Source of the DNA: JASHPR01 sp963815375
GTDB taxonomy: Bacteria > Actinomycetota > Actinomycetes > Streptosporangiales > Streptosporangiaceae
Reading direction: 5' to 3'
Assembly (NCBI GenBank): GCA_963815375.1
Contig: CAWFGX010000001.1
Coordinates: 186,001-250,000 of the forward strand
Length of the DNA: 64,000 bases
Shown: in pieces, positions 1-8,844 of the stretch
Numbering within the stretch: position 1 is the stretch's first letter
How the letters are laid out: the number at the start of each line of letters is the position of its first letter
Position numbers and translations under genes: made by a program
Notes under the pieces: generated by a model
Databases searched by the model: none
What the model was told of the DNA's origin: nothing
Seen by the model: only the letters and a program-made list of their open reading frames with translations

Positions 1-267
1 TTCCTGTTCACCGGGGGCTACATGCCCGAACTCGGCACCTACCCCGGACCTCACATCCCCGTCCCGATCGAACTCACACCAGTCGGCAACCTCGACATGC
101 GCCAGGCAGCGCAAGACCTCCTCGCACTCACCAAGCTGAACTGGAACAACGCCAACCCGTGCGCAACATTCCCCATCACGCTCAGCTTCGCCCGCCAAGT
201 CGGATCAATCATGGCCGAAGTACCAGACGGGCAGACACCACACCCCGCCTACCGCTTCTACATGTAG
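1..267 (+). CDS. PIWI-domain (prokaryotic Argonaute-like) protein, C-terminal fragment
   Basis: The reading frame is open from base 1 and ends at a TAG at 265-267, so this is the last 88 residues of a gene that starts outside the window. The tail has the pattern of the end of a PIWI domain: a Tyr-Pro-Gly-x-His-Ile-Pro stretch (about residues 14-20), then ALTKLNWNNA, then a Phe-Pro-Ile-Thr-Leu-x-x-Ala-Arg-Gln-Val-Gly segment, and finally the aromatic C-terminus YRFYM. In known prokaryotic Argonautes the LTK-x-NWN segment lies near the catalytic centre and the extreme C-terminus contacts the guide 5' end. Catalytic Asp/Glu residues, MID and PAZ regions lie upstream and cannot be seen, so it is unknown whether it is a long or short type or whether it cuts. 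The next gene starts about 130 nt downstream on the same strand and may be co-transcribed. Confidence 0.82.
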   Translation, partial: FLFTGGYMPELGTYPGPHIPVPIELTPVGNLDMRQAAQDLLALTKLNWNNANPCATFPITLSFARQVGSIMAEVPDGQTPHPAYRFYM

Positions 268-394
268 CAGTTACTGGGATCTGCGGGGGAACCAGAGGCC
301 GTTGCCGGAGCATCACGAGCAGCACCTCACCCGATTGGTGATCAACGTGGCGCTCTGGTAATAAATGGCCTGTTCGGCGGATCCGGAGGGGGCG

Positions 395-2086
395 ATGTTG
401 AGAGGGCCCGATGAGGTGGATCCCGTTAGCGGTCTGGGGCCGGACGACCTGTGCTGGTGCCGGTCAGGGCTGAGCCATATTGCGTGCCACGGGGATCCCC
501 TGCCGCCGAGCGAACCCGGAGCGCCCATCACCGAGGCGGACGATGATGATCATGTCTATATTGCCCCCAACGCGGCGGTCGAGCGGGCGTGGCTGGAAAG
601 CGGTCTTATTGGCGCACCGGTCTTCCTGCCCGAAGAGGAACTAGCGGCGCCTCGTCTGGTCGTGCCGGATGTCGTCGCCCGAATGGTCCGGCCAACTGAT
701 CGAACCTCGCCCGGCCTGGCCGCCCTGGGGGCGCAGCGGTTCGCGATCCTGGACTCGCTGGGCTTAGCTGACGCAGGCCGACTTGCCCTGCGGCTGGCCG
801 AGCTCTCCGACTCGGATGCTAGCGACCTGCGGTTCTTCTTCCTGGACATGGCAAGGTCGACTCTGGAGTGCCTGTCCGCAAAGGACCAGGCGCTCGACAA
901 GAAGACTGTCATCTGGGCTGGGGATGCCGATCCCGCCCCGATGGTCGGCGCCACGCTGCTCTGGGCCCACCACTACCTCGTAGCCGACCGGGTCGCCGAG
1001 CTGATGATCTCCAGCCCGCGGCCTGCTGCGCTCGCTGGGGAACTACGCGACCTGCTTGCCCTCCGCCCGCTCATCGAGACTGGCATGGTAGTCCCGGTCC
1101 TTGAGGACGCGGCTGCGCTGGCTGCCGCAGACGCCCTACGGGCCCGGACGGAGGCAGACCTTCACACGCCGAGCCTGATCGAGTGGATCGACGCGCAGGT
1201 GGTCATGGAAGGACCGACCGCGCGCGAGTGCCTCCTCTACTCCATGATCGATGACGACGAGCAAGACGTGTACTTCCGCGCGTATGGCCGGATCATCGCC
1301 GCCCAGCAGAGCACCAAGCACGTCCTGCAGCGGATGCTCAGCCCGTACGATCCCGGGTTCGACTACGGGCCGTGGATCGCCCAGACCCGCCGCGAGTACA
1401 TCGAGCACGTCGTGCACGGTGTCAACAAACAGGTGGCGGTCGCGGGCGCGTTCGGTGCCGACTGGGTGACCACCTCCCTGTTCAAGCAGCGGCTCCTCAT
1501 GCGCCGAGGCGGGAAGCCTGCCAGCGCCCAGGCGCTGATCCGCGCGAACGTGCCGCAGCTCAGCGGTGCCAGTGCCAGGACGCTGGCCCAGGTGGCTGCC
1601 GAGGACGAAGCGGTGCACGCGCTGAGGGAGACTACTGGCGAGTTGTTGCACGCGATGCGGTCCCTCCCGCCTGCCGGCCAGCGTGAGGCGGCCGCGGAAC
1701 TCGGCAGGAAGCTCCAGTCAAAGGCAGACGACCTCACCAAGGAGATATCGCGTGCCCGCCGCTGGAAGCTCGCAGCCCCGGGCATAACAGGCGCAGCCGG
1801 GGGAATCGCGGCGACGGCGGCCGTGGCAATCGGTACCGCCGGCCCGACGGCGGGGACTGTCGATCTCCTGACTGGGCTGGGGGCCATGCTCGTCGCGGGC
1901 GGCGGCGTTCTTCCGTACCTCGCCGACCGGGCCTCCCACCACAGGGAAGCGGCTTTTGCCCTGCTCATCGGGGACGGCCTGGCATCTCCCCGCCAGGCCA
2001 GTCGGCCAAGCCGTCAGAAGCCCATCCCATTCATCAGCGCCATCAAGACGCCAACCGCAATCGCCCAGCCCTCCGGTAGCGAATGA
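395..2086 (+). CDS. SEC-C motif protein with two C-terminal hydrophobic segments
   Basis: An intact gene of 563 codons. An in-frame ATG at 365 exists, but the ATG at 395 has a strong ribosome-binding site (GGAGGGGG, 385-392), so I place the start there. Near the N-terminus is a Cys-x-Cys-x-Ser-Gly-x(5)-Cys-His-Gly pattern (CWCRSGLSHIACHG), a SEC-C-type zinc motif as found at the end of SecA and in many mobile-element proteins. The long middle part is helical and recognised by no family I know. About 60 residues from the end are two Gly/Ala-rich hydrophobic segments (nt about 1770-1925) separated by a short loop, suggesting a membrane hairpin. It follows an Argonaute-like gene on the same strand, and membrane proteins are known partners of some prokaryotic Argonautes. 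A joint role is inference only. Confidence 0.7.
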   Translation: MLRGPDEVDPVSGLGPDDLCWCRSGLSHIACHGDPLPPSEPGAPITEADDDDHVYIAPNAAVERAWLESGLIGAPVFLPEEELAAPRLVVPDVVARMVRPTDRTSPGLAALGAQRFAILDSLGLADAGRLALRLAELSDSDASDLRFFFLDMARSTLECLSAKDQALDKKTVIWAGDADPAPMVGATLLWAHHYLVADRVAELMISSPRPAALAGELRDLLALRPLIETGMVVPVLEDAAALAAADALRARTEADLHTPSLIEWIDAQVVMEGPTARECLLYSMIDDDEQDVYFRAYGRIIAAQQSTKHVLQRMLSPYDPGFDYGPWIAQTRREYIEHVVHGVNKQVAVAGAFGADWVTTSLFKQRLLMRRGGKPASAQALIRANVPQLSGASARTLAQVAAEDEAVHALRETTGELLHAMRSLPPAGQREAAAELGRKLQSKADDLTKEISRARRWKLAAPGITGAAGGIAATAAVAIGTAGPTAGTVDLLTGLGAMLVAGGGVLPYLADRASHHREAAFALLIGDGLASPRQASRPSRQKPIPFISAIKTPTAIAQPSGSE

Positions 2087-2185
2087 CACTGTTCCAGTTA
2101 GGAGTCCAGCTTTCATGTCCCCAGGGGCCAGACGAGAGACACCGTCAGACGGAAGAGGACATCAGAACCTGGAACCTACATGAGT

Positions 2186-2520
2186 TCAAAGCGCGATGGC
2201 CGCAAGCGCGCCGTTGAGGATATGGCCCGAGCGGCAGGTGACTGCTGCGGGCGGCCCGGTGCCAGGCCAGCAGCACCCCGCCGTGGACGGCCGCCAGGGC
2301 GAACGCGGCAAAAGCACCGGTGAGCAGTGTCTGCCAGCTGATCCAGCCGAGCACGGCGCCGACACTGGCGGCGAGCTTGGCGTCACCCAGGCCCATTCCG
2401 TCCGGATTGGATGACGCACAGGGCCAGGTAGAAGCAGGCGACGGCGACGGCGCTGATGGCTGCACGGCCGAGGTGACCGAGCGAGCCACGACGTTGATCA
2501 GGCGGGGAACCGGGTCAGCC
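2186..2520 (-). pseudogene. Type IV prepilin peptidase (A24 family), truncated remnant
   Basis: Reading leftwards, one frame gives a membrane segment (AISAVAVACFYLALCVIQ). A frame change follows, then GMGLGDAKLAASVGAVLGW, which is the conserved Gly-x-Gly-Asp-x-Lys-Leu block holding the second catalytic aspartate of A24 prepilin peptidases. After a second membrane segment comes a Pro-Leu-Gly-Pro-Tyr stretch, and a further frame change leads to the ending ILNGALAAIAL. The N-terminal half with the first catalytic Asp is missing, and the fragment begins about 20 bp from the integrase stop codon. The Tad pilus locus at 32-45 kb lacks its own peptidase, so this may be a relic of that gene or of an interrupted host gene. 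Two frame changes plus truncation argue against function, unless the frameshifts are sequence errors. Confidence 0.6.
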
Positions 2521-2541
2521 CGACGCCGCGTTCTGCGCCTG

Positions 2542-4174
2542 TCACGGTCGGCGCTTAGCCCGGGCCGGTGATGCCGGGCCGGCTTTCGCGGTGGTGCGCC
2601 TGCTCATGGGCCGCGCCCGGCGCGGGGCGTGTTCTGGCCGGGTGGCGGCGGGGCGGATTAGGGCGGCGACGTCTTCGGCGGACCGGCGGGCGAGCTGGGG
2701 CAGGACGCTGGTGTAGGTGTCGGCGGCGATGGTGATGGAGGATAGGCCGAGGGTTTCCTGGACGACTTTCATGTCGTGCCCGGCGGCGAGCAGCAGGGTG
2801 GCCGCGCCGTGCCGCAGGTCGTGGAGCCGGATTGGGGGCAGGCCGGCGAGGTAGGCGATCTGCTCGAAGGCGTCGGTGACGGCGGCGGGGTGCAGCGGGG
2901 TGCCGTCGGGGTTCGTGAACTCGAACCCGGAGTCGGTCCAGGCGTCCCCGGCTTCCTCTTTTTCTTTCTGCTGCCGCTGCCTGTGGGCGCGGATGCCAGC
3001 GACGGTGTCGGCGTCGAGGGCGACCTGCCGCTCCCCGGCGTCGGACTTGGGGGCGCCTTGCGCGGTTTCCCAGCCGAGCTGTGTGATCTGCCACCGGATC
3101 GAGGTGACGGCGGCGCGCAGGTCGGTGTCGGTGCGGCGCAGTCCGCAGCCCTCGCCGCGGCGCAGCCCGCGTGATGCGATCAGCCGCCACATGGCGTACA
3201 GCCGGTGGCGGGCGGCGCGGGCGAGGAAGACCTGGGTCTGGGCCGGGGTCCACACCATGACCCGGGACGGCCGGGGGGTGGAGACCCAGATGTCGAGCGG
3301 ACTGACGCGCCTGCCGTTCGCGCGTGCCCGCGCGTCGGCGAGCCGGGCCTCGAAGTCCTTCTGCCAGGCCCCGACGCGTTCGTCGGTCCAGACCAGCGGC
3401 TTGGGGCGGTCCCCGGAGGGCAGCTCGATGAGTGAGGCGACGTTGGCCAGGATCAGGCCGGGGTGCTGTTTCATGAAGGTGGTGATCGCTGAGCGCAGCG
3501 TGGCGCGGATCCGCTGCTGGGTGGCGGGGCCGACCAGGCGGCGGCTCTTGACGCCGACTCGAAGTGAGGGGTCGCCGCTGGTGCGGGCTTCGGTGATGGC
3601 CTCGTTGAGTTCCTCGATGGCCTCGAACACCGAGGCGACGTCGGTGACCCGCAGCCGGTCGATGCTGATGGAGCCGATATGCAGCTGGTAGTACAGCCGG
3701 ATGTGGCTGGCGTAGCTGCGGACCGTGCCGGGCCGCAGGTTCTTCTTGGCGGCCAGCCATTCCTCCAGCCACTCGCCGGTCGTGGGTGGTCGGACGGCGG
3801 GGTCGTGGCCGCCGCCGACGGCCTTGCGGACCCGGCCGGGGTCGGGCAGCTTGCTGGTCTCGCCGGACGGACATGGTGATGGCGTCAGCGATCCGGATCG
3901 CGGTCTCGGTGTCGCCGGGGTCGGCGATGGCGAGCAGTTCGCGGGCCTGGCGCAGTTCCTGCTCGGCGCTGGTCTGGGTGCCGAACCCGCCGCGGCGCAG
4001 CGGGGCTCGCCGGGTGCCGTCGGCACGTGGCGGGAGTTCGAACTGGTAGTACCAGCGGCCATGGACAGGGCTCCAGCTCCCGTTGCCGCGGCGCAGCCTC
4101 GGGCATTGCTGACCCAGGCGCTTGCCGTCCTGGCCGCGGCAGCCGCACTGCTTGTAGGTGTTTCCCGCAGCCAT
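2542..4174 (-). CDS. int: Tyrosine site-specific integrase (one frameshift)
   Basis: A tyrosine recombinase that would integrate and excise the element. The start ATG (4172-4174) has a perfect GAGGAGGTAC ribosome site. The N-terminal 100 residues contain a Cys-rich stretch and an arm-binding-like region (GRWYYQFELPPRADGTRRAP). The SAM-like core-binding domain runs over about nt 3400-3790, and the catalytic domain shows Arg (GLRRGEG), Lys (GAPKSD), His-x-x-Arg (HDLRHGAATLLLA) and the nucleophile Tyr in DTYTSVLPQLA. About 540 residues is long for the family but normal for actinomycete ICE integrases. The reading frame breaks at about 3865; removing one C from TCCGTCCGGC restores continuity. The last 30 residues are Arg-rich. 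The excisionase gene lies upstream on the same strand. Confidence 0.93.
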
Positions 4175-4356
4175 GGGTACCTCCTCGTTGTCGGCGCATT
4201 GCGGGGGAATGGCCAGCGGGGTGCGGGCCTGCCAGCAGCCCGGGACAGGTAGTCTTGCCCGGCTGCGGTTCCGGGGACGGCCGGGCTGGCCCGGTGTGCG
4301 GCGGCTGGCTGCCGCCGCGCGCGTCCGGGTACCCCTGGAATCCGCTGGTCGGGTGC

Positions 4357-4386
4357 ATCCACGCTCGGCTGGCGGCGGGCTGTCAA
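4357..4386 (-). promoter_or_regulatory. Candidate sigma70-type promoter of the integrase
   Basis: On the minus strand TTGACA (4381-4386) is followed after 18 nt by GTGGAT (4357-4362). The same -35/-10 arrangement, with almost the same flanking bases, occurs upstream of the excisionase (4984-5013). Transcription would begin around 4350, leaving a leader of about 175 nt before the integrase start at 4174. The 338-bp interval 4175-4512 between excisionase and integrase holds no convincing gene besides this promoter. Confidence 0.55.
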
Positions 4387-4512
4387 GCCTGCCGGGCTGG
4401 CGCCCGCAGGCCGCAGATCTCACCTCTGGCCGGGGGCGTGTTTCCGTGCACGCGGGTCGTGGCGAGCGTGTCCGGGCAGGCGTCCTGCAGCCGCTTGCTC
4501 TTGCCGTTACCT

Positions 4513-4779
4513 TCACTGCGACCGGCGGCTGGATGGTTCCCCCTGATCGCCGTCCGGGCGGCTGGTGCCGGGGACGGGCAGGCCAAGGAGGGCGAGCAGC
4601 CCGGCGGTGGGGACCAGCCAGGTTTTCCCGGCCCTTATCACCGGGCAGGGGAACTGCCCCGCCCGGGCAAGCTCGTAAGCCTTGGTCCGGCCCAGCCCGA
4701 GCGCCTGCCCCGCGGTGACCAGGTCGGTGACCGCCGGAAGGACAGCGACTTCGGCGAGGGTAAGGGTCCGTGTCACCAC
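4513..4779 (-). CDS. xis: Excisionase-like helix-turn-helix protein (Xis)
   Basis: A small DNA-binding protein of about 88 residues. Start is one of two adjacent GTG codons (4779 or 4776) preceded by a G-rich AGGGGGCGG sequence. The core reads DLVTAGQALGLGRTKAYELA, then PCPVIRAGKTWLVPTAGLLALLG, the MerR/AlpA-like winged HTH pattern of the excisionases that accompany integrases in actinomycete integrated elements. Its expected role is to bend DNA at the attachment site and drive excision, and it may also regulate the integrase. The frame stays open far upstream without typical protein character, so I do not extend it. It lies directly upstream of the integrase on the same strand with its own promoter copy. 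Confidence 0.85.
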   Translation of the reverse strand: MVTRTLTLAEVAVLPAVTDLVTAGQALGLGRTKAYELARAGQFPCPVIRAGKTWLVPTAGLLALLGLPVPGTSRPDGDQGEPSSRRSQ

Positions 4780-4983
4780 GCTCGCCGCCCCCTGCCCGGA
4801 ACAGGCTGCCAGCTGCCAGGGACACCCGGCCGGCCGCCGTGGCCCGGGCGAGACGGATGGGACTGGGCGGCGCGGGGGTCCCGGGCGGCGGCCTGCGGCG
4901 CGGACCCGCCGCCCACTTCCGGCCGGGGCCGGGTGACGAGCCGACGGGCGGGTCCGGCTGGCCTGCCACCCGGGACCGGCAGC

Positions 4984-5013
4984 ATCCACGCTCGACTCGG
5001 CGCGGCCTGTCAA
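4984..5013 (-). promoter_or_regulatory. Candidate sigma70-type promoter of the excisionase
   Basis: TTGACA (5008-5013, minus strand) and GTGGAT (4984-4989) are separated by exactly 18 nt. Both hexamers, the spacing and many intervening bases match the integrase promoter at 4357-4386. A leader of about 200 nt would precede the excisionase start. The rest of 5014-5350 shows no gene or obvious site. Confidence 0.55.
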
Positions 5014-5350
5014 GTCCGCCATGGCGCCGTAAGGCCGCGTCGCTATCACGGCGGGCACCTGACCGGGCCGGGACTGCGGGCCGAGCCTGACATGCGACGC
5101 GGTCGACCTAGATGCCGCTGCCGGGGCGGCGGTTCGCGGGCTGCCCCGGTCACTGGCTCCGGACTGCCAGGTCACGGCCGTGGGGTGATCCTGCGGCACG
5201 GAGTGCGGGGGCAAGCGCCACGCGGCGCGCGCCCCGTTTCTCGTGGGGGCGGGCATATCGCGCGGCCCGGCGGTGCGGCCCGGACGCGGCCGGAACGGTG
5301 CCGGTGCCCGCCAGGCGGCTGGCGGGACCGGGTGTGCCCGCGTGGCGGCG

Positions 5351-6695
5351 TCAGGACGCGCACGGGGGCGGTTCACGCGGCGGCCCGCATGCTGGCGCCG
5401 GCCCGGGCAGGCCGCCCGGCACGGCGGCTAGCGCGGCCAGCAGCTGCAGCGCGGCGGCGGCCTGGTGCGGGACGACGCCGTTGCCGATGATCCGCAGCTG
5501 GGCGGTGCGCGGGAGACCGGGCACCCCGGTCACCAGGTGCGGGATGCCCATCATCCATTCGGCGAACGCGGCGGCCAGCCGGGTCCGTCCGCCGGGGCCG
5601 GGCTCGGCGGGCGGCGGGGCCGGGTGGCCGAGGACGTGTTCCCACCGGCGGATCGCCAGCTCGTACTGCCCCCAGGCGACCGCGTCCCGGCTGCCGCCGG
5701 GTGCCGGGCCAGGGGCGGTGAGGGCCCTGGCCGCGGCGTCCAGGCCCTGGCCGCTTTGGTGCCCGTTGCCGGGGCGGCCCCCGCGGCGGCCGTGGCCGCG
5801 GGGGGAGGTGCCGGTGTCGGGGGTGGGCAGCAGCCGCGGCCCGGCTGCGGCCTGCGCCGGGCCGTTGTCCTGCTGCAGGGCGGCGAGGTGGTGGATGATC
5901 ACCTCGGGCAGGCCGGTCTGCCGTTTGGCGCCTGAGGGCCGCTGCCCGCCCAGCTGCGGGGCACGCTCGGCGGTGCCGTCGCTGGCCATCGGGGTGGGCA
6001 GCAGCCGGATCGCGATGGCCAGCGGGGTGCCGATCCCGTTGCCGTTACGGCCGAGCTTCTTCTGCCGGTCCCGCCGGGCCAGCCAGGACTCCGCCGATTC
6101 CCCGTCGTTGAACGCCCCGGCGGCCGGGGTGGGCAACAGCCGCAAGCCCGGCCCGGGCGGCGGGCTGGCAGCCGAGGATGAACAGGCGGTCGCGCCGGTG
6201 GCAGGCTCCGGCGTCGGCAGCGCGCAGGCACAGCCATTGCGTGTCATACCCGAGCGCGGCCAGGTCGGCGAGGACTTTGCCGAGGCCCCGGGTGCGCAGC
6301 GCGGCAACGTTTTCCAGGAAGACGTAGGGCGGTCGAAGATGGCGAAGGCCGTCGGCGATGTGGAGCCAGAGGCCACTGCGGGTTCCTTCCTTGATGCCTG
6401 TGCCGGGGCCGGCGTAGGAGATGTCCTGGCAGGGCCATCCGGCGGTGATCAGGTCGACGGGCGGCACGGCCGCCCAGTCCAGGGCGGTGATGTCGCCGAG
6501 GTTGGGGACGCCGGGGTAGCGGGCGGCCAGGACGGCGGCGGCGTGCCGGTCGGTCTCGGCGCACCAGGCCAGCTGGGTGCCCAGGACGGCCGCGGCGGCC
6601 AGGTCCAGGCCGCCGTACCCGGTGCACAGGCTGCCGGACCGCAGCGGCCCGGCAGTCAGGGCGCCTGCCGGGGGCTGCGCGGGCGCGGCGGTCAC
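5351..6695 (-). CDS. DNA (cytosine-5) methyltransferase (one frameshift)
   Basis: A C5-cytosine DNA methyltransferase. Motif I is GSLCTGYGGLDLA, motif IV contains the catalytic Pro-Cys-Gln (GWPCQDIS), motif VI is FLENV, motif VIII is GACHRRDRLF, and the C-terminal motif IX/X is RIIGNGVVPHQAAAAL. Between motifs VIII and IX the target-recognition part contains three LLPTP repeats (LLPTPAAG, LLPTPMAS, LLPTPDTG), a feature I recognise from methyltransferases carried on actinomycete mobile elements. The start is a GTG at 6695 overlapping the stop of the preceding methyltransferase gene. The frame breaks near 6170 (CTCGGCTG; one extra G). No restriction endonuclease gene is seen nearby, so it is probably an orphan enzyme that protects the element's DNA or marks it. 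Confidence 0.88.
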
Positions 6696-7699
6696 GCGGC
6701 CTGCTGCCCGTCGCGGGCGGGCTGCGACCGTGGCAGCGGGGTCCTTGCCGGCCACGCGGGCTCGGTCCGCGGCCGGGCGAGTTCCGCCGCGCCTGCGGCG
6801 GGCTGCGGGTTGCGGAAGATGAGCAGGTCCTCGTGCACGATCAGGTGCCAGGGCTCGCCGCGGCGGCGGGCCTTGCGGACGTTGTCGAGCTGGAAGAACG
6901 AGGGCCGGGGGATCAGCTTGCCGCCGCGCAGCCCGGCGAGCAGGGCGACGCACCGGGCGGCGGGGATCAGCCCGGCGCTGGCCCCGGCGGCGAGCACGGC
7001 GGCGGGCAGGTCGACCAGCTCGCCGCGCTGGCGCCAGGGCCGGGCGGTGACCACGGCCAGGCCGCCGGGGCGCAGCAGGGCCGGCAGCCGGCCAGGATCG
7101 CGGTGAACCCGGCGAGCATGTCATCGAGGCCGTGGTGGGCCAGGTTGGCCGGGTCGTGGCTGTAGTGGTTGTCGTATTTGGCGACCCCGCCGCCGCCGTG
7201 ACGCTGCTCGGCGCGGACCTGGCCGTGCACGCTGGGCCCGTACGGCGGGGAGGTGACCACCAGCGCGGCGCGCCCGGCGGTGCCGGGCGGCAGCAGCGGC
7301 GGGAAGCTGGCGGGCGTCGCCGCGGATCACCTGCGCGGTGCCGGTGGCGCCGTTGCGGCGGGCGTGGGCGATGTTCGCGGCGGCGACGCCGGCCCAGCGG
7401 TCCTCGAACTCGACGCCGATCGCCGTCGCGGCCCAGGTGGATGGCCTCGACCAGGGTGGTGCCGATGCCGCACATCGGGTCGGCGACCAGGTCCCCGGGC
7501 TGGGTGTAGCGGCTCGATCGCGGTGGCGGCGATGGCGGGCAGCATCTTGGCCGGGTGGGCGATAGAGGCGGGCAGGTACCGGCCGCGGCGCTGGGTGCGG
7601 GCGTCTTGCTGCGCGGTCGCCCAGACCGAGAGCTCCAGGCCGGGGACGGGATGGCGGGCGGGCAGGGCGCGGGCCGGGTGCCGGGTGCGGGCTAGTCAC
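6692..7699 (-). CDS. Beta-class DNA methyltransferase (N4-cytosine/N6-adenine), frameshifted
   Basis: Pieced together from three frames, the protein starts at a GTG (7699) with a GGAGGA ribosome site. It carries an SAM-binding motif near nt 7450 (DPMCGIGTTLVEA, the Asp-Pro-x-x-Gly-x-Gly-Thr-Thr pattern) after, in sequence order, an N-terminal Tyr-Leu-Pro-Ala-Ser-Ile-x-His-Pro-Ala-Lys-Met segment. The catalytic motif IV, TSPPYG, is at about 7250. TSPPY is typical of N4-cytosine methylases, but the base cannot be assigned from the motif alone. The C-terminal half ends in an intact stretch (LIPRPSFFQLDNVRKARRRG, then VHEDLLIFRNP). It overlaps its neighbours on both sides (start inside the stop region of the gene before, stop over the GTG of the C5 methylase), so the three are probably translationally coupled. 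Confidence 0.8.
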
Positions 7700-8414
7700 G
7701 GGTGGTTCCTCCGGGCTTGGTGAAGACCAGCAGGTCGGAATGGACGCGGCAGCCGCCGGGCAGGCCGCCGGCCGCCGGCGGCGGGGCCGGGGACGAGCTG
7801 GGCGCCGTGGATGGCGGCGTGGACCAGGACGATGTGCTGGGCGTAGACCAGGCCCGCGGCGCGGGCGCTGGCGACCACCTGGCCGGCCAGGTCGGTGAGC
7901 GTGTCGTCGCAGGCGGCGGTGCTGGCGGTGATGACCGCCAGCACCCCGCCGGGTGCCAGCACCCGCTGGCAGGCGGCATACAGCAGCCCGGGTCCCGGGC
8001 CGTCCTCACCGCTGGGATCCGGCCCGCTGCCGGCGCAGCAGCCGGGGCCGTGGCAGCCGGTGATGGCCAGGGCGGCCTGGCCGGCGTCCGGGTCCCCGGG
8101 CGCCAGCAGCAGCGCCGGGCCGCCGGGCCGCAGCCGGGCAAGCGGCCGGGCGTCGGGATCCAGCCCGTGAGCGCAGCCCGGCCAGTGCGCGCCTGTCCTG
8201 GACGTTGGCGGGGATCAGGCCCAGGACGTGCCGGTCGGCGGCCGCGGCGGCCTCGATCACCGCAATCGAGCCGTCCGGGGCGGCGACCAGGTCGCCGGGC
8301 CGGGAGAACGCGGCGATGACCTGAGCGGCGGCCTGCGGCGGTGACCGGTCCGGCGCACGGCCCGGGCGGGCCGCCGTGCGGGGCGGGCAGGCCTGGCCAG
8401 ATGCTCAGCGGCAC
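7692..8414 (-). CDS. Degenerate DNA-methyltransferase-like protein, frameshifted
   Basis: The first gene of the modification operon. The composite protein resembles its downstream neighbour in layout: an N-terminal Ser-Ile-Trp segment, then a Pro-Gly-Asp-Leu-Val-x-x-Pro-Asp-Gly-Ser block at the place of the SAM-binding loop. Later come LAPGGVLAVITAST and an ending LLVFTKPGGTT, which parallels LLIFRNP in the neighbour. I see no SPPY/DPPY catalytic motif, so it may be a non-catalytic paralogue acting as a specificity or dimer partner. At least three frame changes occur between 7900 and 8350. The GTG at 8414 is the best available start but is uncertain, since the sequence upstream is also open. 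Its stop overlaps the start of the next gene. Confidence 0.5.
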   Translation of the reverse strand: MPLSIWPGLPAPHGGPPGPCAGPVTAAGRRSGHRRVLPARRPGRRPGRLDCGDRGRRGRRPARPGPDPRQRPGQARTGRAALTGWIPTPGRLPGCGPAARRCCWRPGTRTPARPPWPSPAATAPAAAPAAGRIPAVRTARDPGCCMPPASGCWHPAGCWRSSPPAPPPATTRSPTWPARWSPAPAPRAWSTPSTSSWSTPPSTAPSSSPAPPPAAGGLPGGCRVHSDLLVFTKPGGTTRD

Positions 8415-8677
8415 GCCGGGACCCGTCCCGCTGGGCGCGGTTCCGTGCCCGCCCGCGACGGTCGTCGCGGCAGGGCCGCTGCTGTGAAGGTGTGTCCATA
8501 GGCGGCTGGTCCCGCGCCGCCGCTTTCTCCGCTGACATTGACAGAAATCGGCTTTGCGACGCCTTTTTTCACGCCCGCCCCGGGAAAAAGCAGCAGCCTG
8601 CGGGAAACCACAGGAATGCCCGCCTGGATACGTGATTCAGGGGCGGCCAGCGCGGGTGCGGCCCTTTACCAGAGGGC

Positions 8678-8844
8678 ATGGACCTGCCCCATACCTGCGA
8701 TGTACCTGGCTTGCGACAGCGCAGGTCAGGGGCGGAATTGATCTGGGTCACACGAGGCCGCCCGGGTCGCCTCCGGCCAGATGCCAGCCCCGGCCATGGA
8801 CTGGTCTGGCCGTCAGGTACATCGCAGGTAAATGGCAGGTCCAT
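8678..8844. repeat. 31-bp inverted repeat of 11-bp-phased CAGGT units between divergent operons
   Basis: Arm 1 (8678-8708) and arm 2 (8814-8844) are inverted copies matching at 28 of 31 positions, 105 bp apart. Each arm holds three ACCTG/CAGGT pentamers exactly 11 bp apart (about 8682, 8693 and 8704; and 8814, 8825 and 8836), so they face the same side of the helix. Extra CAGGT units lie at 8722 and 8869. The site sits in the roughly 530-bp gap between the methyltransferase operon (minus) and the conjugation operon (plus). It could be an operator shared by both operons, a replication/partition site or a transfer origin. The spacing and symmetry are seen; the function is inferred. Confidence 0.7.

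Noticed and set aside
2555..4969. A long minus-strand frame that could make one fused excisionase-integrase protein
   Set aside because: Only the part 3870-4174 of this frame matches the integrase; the remainder on either side is Arg/Pro-rich shadow sequence.
5112..7106. A 664-codon open frame on the plus strand
   Set aside because: It is antisense to the methyltransferase genes, whose catalytic motifs are clear; the plus-strand product is low-complexity.
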